Source: Dolichospermum circinale AWQC310F
Lineage (GTDB): Bacteria > Cyanobacteriota > Cyanobacteriia > Cyanobacteriales > Nostocaceae
NCBI RefSeq assembly: GCF_000426925.1
Contig: NZ_KE384713.1
Coordinates: 1-61,499 of the forward strand
Direction: 5' to 3'
DNA length: 61,499 bases
Positions 54,028-61,499 of this stretch are shown one piece after another. Within the stretch, counting starts at the first letter, position 1, and each line of letters starts with the position of its first letter. The notes below the pieces were generated by a model. The model was not told the DNA's origin. It saw only the letters and a program-made list of their open reading frames with translations, and searched no databases. The position numbers and the translations under genes are program-made.

Positions 54028-54113
54028 TAGGGGCAATCCCCCCGTGGTTGCCCTTAGTAGGGGCAATCCCCCCGTGGTTGCCCTTAGTAGGGGCAATCCC
54101 CCCGTGGTTGCCG
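54024..54113 (+). repeat. Three tandem 30-bp hairpin repeats
   Basis: GGGCAATCCCCCCGTGGTTG begins at 54031, 54061 and 54091, an exact 30-bp period with three almost identical units. Each unit can fold as GGGCAA..TTGCCC. The first unit overlaps the rpsT stop codon. The array lies between rpsT and tatD and could separate their expression. Confidence 0.92.
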
Positions 54114-54248
54114 TGGTTTGTAGGACGAGTGCCAAAATATAACAGAAACCTTATTCTTAGGGGTAACTCGTCAATTACCCCGTGTTCTATTTAGCCAAAG
54201 TCCTGGTCGGTTTATCCCTGACCATTGAACATTGACAACTAACAAGCC

Positions 54249-55034
54249 ATGCAACTCGTAGATACCCACGTACACATTAACTTTGACATTTTTCAGCCAG
54301 ATTTAGCAGCAGTCCGCGCTAGGTGGCAAGCAGCAGGAGTAGTTCGATTGATCCACTCCTGTGTTCACCCGCAAGAATTTGTCAGCATTAGCCAAATAGC
54401 AGCCCAGTTCCCCGAACTCAGCTTTGCTGTAGGGCTACATCCTCTAGATGCTGATAAATGGGATCAACAAACAGCTATCCTAATCAAATCTTTGGCCAGT
54501 TCTCATTCCCAAGTGGTAGCCATTGGGGAAATGGGCTTGGATTTCTACAAAGCAGATAACTATCAGCATCAACAAGAGGTATTTACATCACAATTGGCCA
54601 TCGCCTGTGAACTGAATTTACCGGTGATCATCCATTGTCGTGATGCTGCACCAGCAGTGAGGGATATATTGCAAAAATGGCGAGATTTGTATGGGGAAAG
54701 GTTACGGGGTGTCATGCACTGTTGGGGAGGGACACCAGAAGAAACTCAATGGTTTCTAGACTTAGGTTTTTATATCAGCTTTAGTGGAACTGTAACATTT
54801 AAAAATGCTTTAACTATTAAAGATAGCGCGGCTATGGTGAGTAGTGATAAATTACTCATAGAAACAGATTGCCCCTTTTTGTCACCCGTACCTAAACGCG
54901 GTGAAAAACGCAATGAACCCGCTCATGTTTATTATGTAGCGGCGGCCTTAGCCGAACTACGAGGCGAAACAATCGAGGAAATTGCCCAGAAAACCACCGA
55001 AAACGCTTGTAAATTATTCGGTCTAGCACTATAG
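54249..55034 (+). CDS. tatD: TatD-family metal-dependent deoxyribonuclease
   Basis: The 261-residue TIM-barrel hydrolase has the metal-binding [10 protein letters not shown] (H7, H9), [28 protein letters not shown] and ETDCPFLSP motifs of TatD DNases. These enzymes act on DNA ends in repair and quality control. Its position between rpsT and rpoB is conserved in many cyanobacteria. Confidence 0.95.
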   Translation: MQLVDTHVHINFDIFQPDLAAVRARWQAAGVVRLIHSCVHPQEFVSISQIAAQFPELSFAVGLHPLDADKWDQQTAILIKSLASSHSQVVAIGEMGLDFYKADNYQHQQEVFTSQLAIACELNLPVIIHCRDAAPAVRDILQKWRDLYGERLRGVMHCWGGTPEETQWFLDLGFYISFSGTVTFKNALTIKDSAAMVSSDKLLIETDCPFLSPVPKRGEKRNEPAHVYYVAAALAELRGETIEEIAQKTTENACKLFGLAL

Positions 55035-55733
55035 ATGACAATCACATTCCCAAGATGAATATTGATTTGACTCATCATACATCTAAAAAATAAAAATGTG
55101 CTAAAATTATTTACTCTCAAATATTGAGGTTAAGTCATAATGTATAGAGAAAGGACAACAATTATTAACAAATTCTGTAAATGTAATCGTATTAACTGTA
55201 AAATGCCCGTGAATTATTGGTTTTAAGCCCCTGAATCAATCTCAACAATCATGGTTACTTGACAACCAAATCTAAAATCCAAAATTGTCTGTCCATCCAC
55301 TTAAATCTTCACAAACGGATGCTCTCAATCGCCATTACCCCGTGGTAATAAGTATAGTGGCTAAAAGGGAAAGAACAATTTAGACCCGGTTATGCCGAAT
55401 ACGGTATATCAAACCTATAGAAAATCCTTAAAAGTAATTGTCTGATGCAGACAATCATAGCAATATCAAATCCATAATGCTATGCCCAGTACCACGCTCT
55501 ACAATCCCACCCTCGCCAAAATCCTCAGTTTTGGGAGATTACAGTCACAGAATACAGTACAAACCATGAAGTGTGAAGTAGAAAAAACTCCCCAACCCAA
55601 AGACTAACAGCAGGCTTTTGCCCGCAATTTATAGACTTCATCATTCCCGATTTACATTTTAGCACAAAGCCTAAGTTCAGGCTACACCAACCCAGCTATC
55701 AGCAAGTTTAACCAGGTTGACAAAGGTAAAGGC
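55035..55733 (+). other. 699-bp leader/spacer upstream of rpoB
   Basis: No established gene is visible. A 41-codon open frame at 55482-55607 (starting MPSTTLYNPTL) and a 28-codon frame near 55140 exist, but neither has supporting evidence. The length suggests that the rpoB promoter and a long untranslated leader lie here. Confidence 0.5.
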
Positions 55734-58700
55734 ATGACTAACGACAAATATATGGAATCCGCCTTTCTATTACCCGACTTAATTGAAATTCAGCGCTCTA
55801 GTTTTCGCTGGTTTCTAGAAGAAGGGCTAATAGAAGAACTGAACTCCTTTAGTCCAATTACAGACTACACTGGCAAACTAGAACTGCACTTTTTAGGAAA
55901 TAATTACAAACTCAAAGAGCCTAAGTACAGCGTTGAAGAATCTAAGCGTAGAGATAGCACTTATGCAGTACAGATGTATGTTCCTACCCGTCTGCTGAAC
56001 AAAGAAACAGGAGACATTAAAGAACAGGAAGTATTTATTGGCGATTTGCCCTTGATGACAGATAGAGGCACATTTATTATCAACGGAGCAGAGCGGGTTA
56101 TAGTCAATCAAATTGTGCGATCGCCTGGAGTTTACTATAAATCAGAAATAGATAAAAACGGACGGCGGACTTATTCTGCCAGCTTAATACCTAACCGGGG
56201 CGCGTGGCTCAAATTTGAAACAGATCGTAACGACCTAGTTTGGGTACGGATAGACAAAACCCGGAAACTATCAGCCCAGGTACTTCTGAAAGCACTAGGA
56301 CTATCAGATAATGAAATATTTGATGCCTTGCGTCATCCAGAATACTTTCAAAAAACCATAGAAAAAGAAGGGCAATTTTCCGAAGAAGAAGCCCTAATGG
56401 AATTATATCGGAAACTTCGCCCCGGTGAACCACCCACAGTTTTAGGTGGACAACAACTTTTAGACTCCCGCTTCTTTGATCCTAAACGCTATGATCTGGG
56501 AAAAGTTGGTCGTTATAAACTTAACAAAAAACTCCGTCTTTCTGCCCCCGACACCATGCGCGTCCTCACCTCTGGGGACATCCTAGCGGCCATTGATTAC
56601 CTGATTAACCTAGAATTTGATATTGGTAGCATAGATGACATTGATCACCTCGGAAATCGTCGAGTTAGAAGCGTAGGTGAATTACTGCAAAACCAAGTCA
56701 GAGTAGGTTTAAACCGCTTAGAAAGAATTATTCGAGAACGGATGACAGTATCCGACGCCGAAGTTCTCACCCCCGCATCCTTGGTTAACCCCAAACCATT
56801 AGTAGCAGCCATTAAAGAGTTCTTTGGTTCAAGCCAACTCAGTCAGTTCATGGACCAAACCAACCCCCTAGCGGAATTGACCCATAAACGCCGCCTGAGT
56901 GCCTTGGGACCTGGAGGTTTAACTAGAGAAAGAGCCGGGTTTGCGGTGCGAGACATCCATCCCAGTCACTACGGGCGGATTTGTCCCATTGAAACACCAG
57001 AAGGACCAAACGCTGGACTGATTGGTTCATTGGCTACCCATGCCCGCGTTAACCAGTATGGGTTTCTGGAAACACCCTTTAGACCAGTAGAAAACGGTAA
57101 GGTTCTTTTTGATGTTCCTCCGGTGTACATGACGGCAGATGAAGAGGACGATCTTCGCACTGCTACTGGCGATGTTCCCTTGGATGAAAACGGTTACATC
57201 AAGGGACCTCAAGTACCCGTTCGCTATCGCCAAGACTGGACAACCACAGGACCGGAACAAGTAGATTATGTAGCCGTTTCTCCCGTGCAAATTGTCTCAG
57301 TTGCTACTAGCATGATTCCCTTCTTGGAACATGACGATGCTAACCGGGCGCTAATGGGTTCTAATATGCAGCGCCAAGCCGTACCGTTGTTGAAACCAGA
57401 ACGCCCTTTAGTAGGAACAGGTTTAGAAGCACAAGCGGCGAGAGATTCTGGGATGGTAATAGTTTCCCGCACGGATGGGGAAGTGGTGTATGTGGATGCT
57501 ACGGAAATTCGTGTCCGGGTGAGTAGTCAATGGTCGGTAATTAGTGGTCAGTCATCATTGGCGGAAAAACGAACAACAGATAATGAACAATTGACGACTG
57601 ATAAACCTCAAGAAATTAGATACAACCTTTCTAAATATCAACGTTCTAACCAAGACACTTGTTTAAACCAAAAACCATTGGTGAGAATTGGGGAGAAGGT
57701 GGTGGCAGGTCAGGTGTTGGCAGATGGTTCTTCTACGGAAGGGGGAGAACTGGCCTTAGGGCAAAATATTGTTGTGGCCTATATGCCCTGGGAAGGTTAC
57801 AACTATGAGGATGCGATTCTGATTTCTGAACGTTTGGTACAGGAAGATATTTATACTTCTATCCATATTGAGAAGTATGAAATTGAGGCTAGACAAACTA
57901 AGCTCGGACCGGAGGAAATTACTAGGGAAATTCCTAATGTGGGTGAGGATGCTCTTAGACAATTAGATGAGCAGGGTATTATCCGCATCGGGGCTTGGGT
58001 TGATGCGGGTGATATTCTGGTGGGTAAGGTCACTCCTAAAGGTGAATCAGATCAACCACCTGAGGAAAAACTGCTGCGGGCTATCTTCGGTGAAAAGGCT
58101 CGTGATGTCCGTGATAATTCCCTACGAGTTCCCAATGGTGAAAAAGGCCGAGTGGTTGATGTGCGGCTGTTTACCAGAGAACAAGGTGATGAGTTACCAC
58201 CGGGGGCGAATATGGTGGTTAGGGTTTATGTGGCTCAAAAGCGCAAGATCCAAGTTGGGGATAAGATGGCTGGAAGACATGGTAATAAGGGTATTATTTC
58301 CCGGATCCTGCCGGCAGAGGATATGCCTTATTTGGCGGACGGTTCACCGGTGGATATTGTTCTCAATCCTTTGGGTGTACCTAGTCGGATGAATGTGGGT
58401 CAGGTGTTTGAATGTCTTTTGGGTTGGGCTGGACATAATCTAGGGGTGCGGTTTAAGGTGACTCCTTTTGATGAAATGTATGGAGAGGAAACTTCTCGGC
58501 GTTTGGTGCATGGCAAACTTCAGGAAGCTAGGGACGAAACGGGTAGAGATTGGGTATATAACCCAGAAAATTGCGGCAAAATTATGGTTTATGATGGTCG
58601 CACTGGCGAACCTTTTGACCGTGCTGTTACTGTGGGGGTAGCATATATGCTTAAACTTGTGCATTTGGTTGATGACAAGATTCACGCCCGCTCTACTGGA

Positions 58701-59108
58701 CCCTATTCTCTGGTTACTCAACAACCTTTGGGCGGTAAGGCGCAACAGGGTGGACAAAGATTTGGAGAAATGGAAGTTTGGGCTTTGGAGGCTTTTGGGG
58801 CTGCTTATACTTTGCAGGAATTATTGACGGTGAAGTCTGATGATATGCAGGGACGTAATGAGGCTTTAAATGCGATCGTTAAGGGTAAGGCTATTCCCCG
58901 TCCTGGTACTCCAGAATCTTTTAAGGTATTAATGCGAGAGTTGCAATCTTTGGGTTTAGATATTGCGGTTCATAAGGTAGAAACCCAAGTTGATGGTAGT
59001 TCTTTGGATGTAGAGGTAGACTTAATGGCTGATTTAGCTCCCCGTCGTACTCCACCCAGACCGGTTTATGAGTCGCTTTCCTATGAGTCACTAGAAGATG
59101 ATGATTAG
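55734..59108 (+). CDS. rpoB: RNA polymerase beta subunit
   Basis: The 1124-residue catalytic-core subunit is easily recognised: the start [22 protein letters not shown], the fork region [58 protein letters not shown] and the C-terminal [21 protein letters not shown]. Unusually, residues about 596-627 ([25 protein letters not shown]) are low-complexity and resemble translated intergenic heptamer repeats (57519-57614). They lie between EIRVRV and [10 protein letters not shown], where cyanobacterial RpoB is variable, and the frame stays open. The gene is followed by a repeat-filled spacer and rpoC1, with which it forms an operon. Confidence 0.97.
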   Translation: MTNDKYMESAFLLPDLIEIQRSSFRWFLEEGLIEELNSFSPITDYTGKLELHFLGNNYKLKEPKYSVEESKRRDSTYAVQMYVPTRLLNKETGDIKEQEVFIGDLPLMTDRGTFIINGAERVIVNQIVRSPGVYYKSEIDKNGRRTYSASLIPNRGAWLKFETDRNDLVWVRIDKTRKLSAQVLLKALGLSDNEIFDALRHPEYFQKTIEKEGQFSEEEALMELYRKLRPGEPPTVLGGQQLLDSRFFDPKRYDLGKVGRYKLNKKLRLSAPDTMRVLTSGDILAAIDYLINLEFDIGSIDDIDHLGNRRVRSVGELLQNQVRVGLNRLERIIRERMTVSDAEVLTPASLVNPKPLVAAIKEFFGSSQLSQFMDQTNPLAELTHKRRLSALGPGGLTRERAGFAVRDIHPSHYGRICPIETPEGPNAGLIGSLATHARVNQYGFLETPFRPVENGKVLFDVPPVYMTADEEDDLRTATGDVPLDENGYIKGPQVPVRYRQDWTTTGPEQVDYVAVSPVQIVSVATSMIPFLEHDDANRALMGSNMQRQAVPLLKPERPLVGTGLEAQAARDSGMVIVSRTDGEVVYVDATEIRVRVSSQWSVISGQSSLAEKRTTDNEQLTTDKPQEIRYNLSKYQRSNQDTCLNQKPLVRIGEKVVAGQVLADGSSTEGGELALGQNIVVAYMPWEGYNYEDAILISERLVQEDIYTSIHIEKYEIEARQTKLGPEEITREIPNVGEDALRQLDEQGIIRIGAWVDAGDILVGKVTPKGESDQPPEEKLLRAIFGEKARDVRDNSLRVPNGEKGRVVDVRLFTREQGDELPPGANMVVRVYVAQKRKIQVGDKMAGRHGNKGIISRILPAEDMPYLADGSPVDIVLNPLGVPSRMNVGQVFECLLGWAGHNLGVRFKVTPFDEMYGEETSRRLVHGKLQEARDETGRDWVYNPENCGKIMVYDGRTGEPFDRAVTVGVAYMLKLVHLVDDKIHARSTGPYSLVTQQPLGGKAQQGGQRFGEMEVWALEAFGAAYTLQELLTVKSDDMQGRNEALNAIVKGKAIPRPGTPESFKVLMRELQSLGLDIAVHKVETQVDGSSLDVEVDLMADLAPRRTPPRPVYESLSYESLEDDD
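57519..57614 (+). repeat. In-frame repeat-derived insert in rpoB
   Basis: GTCAATGGTCGGTAATTAG and TGGTCAGTCAT resemble the GTCAGTGG-type heptamers found after rpoC1, and GAACAATTGACGACTGATAA resembles the GGACAACTGACAAC family. Together they encode [11 protein letters not shown]...[10 protein letters not shown]. The two arms are roughly inverted relative to each other. No stop or frameshift results. Confidence 0.7.
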
Positions 59109-59159
59109 TCATTAAGAGGTAAGAGGGAAGAGGTAAGAGTAAATCACCTACCTTTTTCC

Positions 59160-59384
59160 TCTTGTGTTAAGCAATCCAAAATCTAAAATCCAAAATCCAA
59201 AATAGGGAAACCGGAATCTAAATAATCTAAAATCCAAAATCCAAAATCCAAAATCCAAAATAGGGAAACTGGATTCCAAATAATCTAAAATCCAAAATCC
59301 AAAATCCAAAATCCAAAATCCAAAATAGGGAAACTGGATTCCAAATAATCTAAAACCGAAAATCTAAAATCCAAAATCCAAAAT
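59160..59384 (+). repeat. Composite heptamer array between rpoB and rpoC1
   Basis: Runs of AAAATCC heptamers are punctuated by AATAGGGAAAC, a variable (G)GATTC block and CAAATAATCTAAAAT, giving a higher-order unit. The AATAGGGAAA landmarks fall at 59201, 59259 and 59324, so unit lengths are 58 and 65 bp, differing by exactly one heptamer. No hairpin terminator or gene is present. The rpoC1 ATG follows directly. Confidence 0.9.
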
Positions 59385-59385
59385 T

Positions 59386-61278
59386 ATGAGACCCCCCCAA
59401 TCTAATCAATTTGACTATGTGAAAATTGGTATAGCTTCACCAGAGCGTATTCGCAAGTGGGGTGAACGCACTTTACCTAATGGACAGATAGTAGGTGAAG
59501 TAACAAAACCAGAAACTATTAATTACCGCACTCTGAAGCCAGAAATGGACGGCTTGTTCTGTGAACGCATTTTTGGACCGGCTAAGGACTGGGAGTGTCA
59601 CTGTGGTAAATATAAACGGGTTCGCCATAGAGGTATAGTTTGCGAGCGCTGTGGTGTAGAAGTAACCGAGTCTCGTGTTCGTCGTCACAGAATGGGCTTT
59701 ATTAAACTAGCTGCTCCTGTGGCTCATGTTTGGTATCTCAAGGGTATTCCTAGTTATATTGCTATTCTCTTGGATATGCCACTGCGAGATGTGGAGCAGA
59801 TTGTTTATTTCAATTCTTACTGTGTGTTACGACCGGGTAATGCGGATACTTTGACTTATAAACAACTGCTGAGTGAGGACCAATGGCTAGAAATTGAGGA
59901 TGCTATCTATAGTGAAGATTCTCAGTTAGAGGGTGTGGAAGTGGGTATTGGTGCAGAGGCACTATTACGACTTTTGGCGGATATTAATTTAGAGCAGGAG
60001 GCGGAGGCTTTACGAGAGGAAATTATTGGCGCTAAGGGACAAAAACGAGCGAAGTTGATTAAACGTTTGCGGGTGATTGATAATTTCATTGCTACTGGTT
60101 CTAAGCCGGAGTGGATGGTTTTAGAGGTGATTCCGGTGATTCCTCCAGATTTACGTCCTATGGTACAGCTAGATGGAGGTAGGTTTGCTACTAGTGATTT
60201 GAATGATTTGTACCGTCGGGTGATTAATCGTAATAATCGTTTGTCTAGACTTCAGGAAATATTAGCGCCAGAAATCATTGTCCGTAACGAGAAACGGATG
60301 TTACAGGAAGCTGTTGATGCTTTGATTGACAATGGCCGTCGTGGGAGAACGGTGGTGGGTGCTAATAATCGTCCGCTGAAGTCTTTGTCGGATATTATTG
60401 AGGGTAAACAGGGACGGTTTAGACAAAACCTGTTGGGTAAACGGGTAGATTATTCTGGACGTTCTGTGATTGTGGTTGGACCTAATTTAAAAATTCACCA
60501 ATGCGGACTACCCAGAGAAATGGCTATTGAGTTGTTTCAGCCTTTTGTGATTAATCGTTTGATTCGTTCGGGTATGGTGAATAATATCAAGGCGGCGAAA
60601 AAGTTGATTGCTCGTAATGACCCCTGTGTTTGGGAGGTGTTGCAAGAGGTGATTGAAGGACACCCGGTGATGTTAAACCGAGCGCCAACGTTGCACAGGT
60701 TGGGGATTCAAGCTTTTGAACCGATTTTGGTGGAAGGTAGAGCTATTCAATTACATCCTTTGGTTTGTCCGGCTTTTAATGCTGACTTTGACGGCGACCA
60801 AATGGCGGTTCATGTGCCTTTGTCTTTGGAAAGTCAGGCGGAGGCGCGGTTGTTGATGTTGGCTTGTAATAATATTTTGTCCCCGGCTACGGGTAGGCCT
60901 ATTGTTACACCTAGTCAAGATATGGTGTTAGGGGCGTATTATTTGACGGCGGAAAATCCCCAGGCTACTAAGGGAGCGGGTAAATATTTTTCATCTTTGG
61001 ATGATGTGATTATGGCTTATGAAGCCCAGCAGGTGGATCTTCATGCTTATATTTATGTACGTTTTGATGGGGAAATTGATTCGGGAGAACCAGATTCTGA
61101 ACCTTTGGAAGTTATAGAGGATAGGGATGAACTGGGGAAACTGAGGGGAAGGACACTAAAGTATAAATTCCGTCGTATCCGTGAAGATGCCCAAGGAAAT
61201 TTAATTTCTCAATATATTTATACGACTCCTGGAAGGGCGATTTATAACAAGGCAATTCAGGAAGCGATAGATGCTTAA
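59386..61278 (+). CDS. rpoC1: RNA polymerase beta' N-terminal subunit (gamma, RpoC1)
   Basis: The 630-residue cyanobacterial/plastid-type split subunit carries the zinc-binding cluster C71-H-C73...C86-ERC89 near its N-terminus and the catalytic Mg-binding motif [12 protein letters not shown] (465-476; D467, D469, D471). Length matches other RpoC1 proteins, so the stop at 61278 is natural. The C-terminal beta' part (rpoC2) is expected downstream, outside the window. The gene follows rpoB after a 277-bp spacer filled by a repeat array. Confidence 0.97.
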   Translation: MRPPQSNQFDYVKIGIASPERIRKWGERTLPNGQIVGEVTKPETINYRTLKPEMDGLFCERIFGPAKDWECHCGKYKRVRHRGIVCERCGVEVTESRVRRHRMGFIKLAAPVAHVWYLKGIPSYIAILLDMPLRDVEQIVYFNSYCVLRPGNADTLTYKQLLSEDQWLEIEDAIYSEDSQLEGVEVGIGAEALLRLLADINLEQEAEALREEIIGAKGQKRAKLIKRLRVIDNFIATGSKPEWMVLEVIPVIPPDLRPMVQLDGGRFATSDLNDLYRRVINRNNRLSRLQEILAPEIIVRNEKRMLQEAVDALIDNGRRGRTVVGANNRPLKSLSDIIEGKQGRFRQNLLGKRVDYSGRSVIVVGPNLKIHQCGLPREMAIELFQPFVINRLIRSGMVNNIKAAKKLIARNDPCVWEVLQEVIEGHPVMLNRAPTLHRLGIQAFEPILVEGRAIQLHPLVCPAFNADFDGDQMAVHVPLSLESQAEARLLMLACNNILSPATGRPIVTPSQDMVLGAYYLTAENPQATKGAGKYFSSLDDVIMAYEAQQVDLHAYIYVRFDGEIDSGEPDSEPLEVIEDRDELGKLRGRTLKYKFRRIREDAQGNLISQYIYTTPGRAIYNKAIQEAIDA

Positions 61279-61281
61279 TTA

Positions 61282-61499
61282 GTCAGTTGTCAGTGGTCAG
61301 TGGTCAGTGGTCAGTAGCAAAACAACGGACAAAGGACAACTAACAACCAACAACCAACAAAGGACATCGGTGGTCAGTGGTCAGTAGCAAAACAACGGAC
61401 AACGGACAACGGACAACGGACAACGGACAACTGACAACGGACAACGGACAACGGACAACGGACAACGGACAACGGACAACGGACAACGGACAACGGACA
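61282..61499 (+). repeat. Heptamer arrays after rpoC1 (GTCAGTG and GGACAAC), cut by window end
   Basis: GTCAGTG units (61290 onward) are followed by AACAACGGACAA sequences. The pair recurs after GGACATC near 61365 and then continues as more than ten GGACAAC units up to the window end. The array extends beyond the window and presumably fills the rpoC1-rpoC2 spacer. Confidence 0.92.

Noticed and set aside
54024-54113. Possible CRISPR array
   Set aside because: The 30-bp units are directly adjacent with no spacers, and there are no cas genes. It is a simple tandem repeat of hairpins.
57967-58392. 141-codon frame inside rpoB in another frame
   Set aside because: It lies wholly inside a strongly conserved essential gene and has an unnatural composition (a frame shadow).
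61282-61499. Possible CRISPR array or coding repeat protein after rpoC1
   Set aside because: The unit is 7 bp, has no spacers and causes frame shifts. It is a heptamer array.

Overview
The window reads as a chromosomal segment of a filamentous, heterocyst-type cyanobacterium (order Nostocales, probably in or near the Anabaena/Dolichospermum/Aphanizomenon group). The reasons are: a phycobiliprotein lyase (CpcS), Psb34, a split RNA polymerase beta' subunit (rpoC1), a plant-like glutathione reductase, a kinase-GUN4 fusion, many HIP1 octamers (GCGATCGC), low GC content, and many short tandem heptamer repeats between genes. The species is inference.

Layout. 1-8 kb: 3' end of a membrane protein, dprA, a serine-hydrolase/beta-lactamase-fold protein, a two-gene tRNA-methylation operon (TrmJ-type and MnmC-like), sseA, and gor behind four 21-bp iterons. 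8-15 kb: the most accessory part. It holds mobile-looking repeats, a cytosine-methyltransferase remnant cut just before its catalytic motif, yqiA-hisC, a TonB-like protein with a 15-bp repeat, tRNA-Gly(UCC), and a two-gene restriction-modification candidate made of a circularly permuted C5 methyltransferase and an overlapping unfamiliar protein with a PD-(D/E)XK-like core. 15-29 kb: peptide ABC transporter parts, aroA, a site-2 protease, a HEAT-repeat gene beside cpcS, a DUF892 protein, a fasciclin protein, a GST, a HerA-type ATPase and a group 2 sigma factor. 30-39 kb: cobO, a scrambled DUF433/DUF5615 toxin-antitoxin locus, a deoxyhypusine-synthase-like gene, psb34, a TPR protein followed by a fused DppD-DppF ATPase, and a Crp-family regulator. 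39-53 kb: a kinase-GUN4 fusion, a creatininase-family protein, a degenerate DinG-like protein, an M48 protease, a CbbX-type AAA+ ATPase, PhzF, TPR and hypothetical proteins, a DUF39 homocysteine-synthesis protein and hisD. 53.7 kb to the end: the conserved rpsT-tatD-rpoB-rpoC1 block.

How it works together. Most genes are housekeeping (transcription, amino-acid synthesis, cofactor and photosynthesis maintenance). The region is shaped by repeats: heptamer arrays lie in at least six intergenic spaces. The rpoB frame contains a segment of about 32 codons that looks like the same repeat material captured in frame.

The best candidates for undescribed biology are the permuted methyltransferase plus partner nuclease, the repeat-derived RpoB insert, the gor iterons, the DUF5615::DUF433 chimera, and the CbbX homologue lacking the usual pore-loop aromatic residue. 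No searches were run. Functional calls rest on recognised motifs and remembered families.
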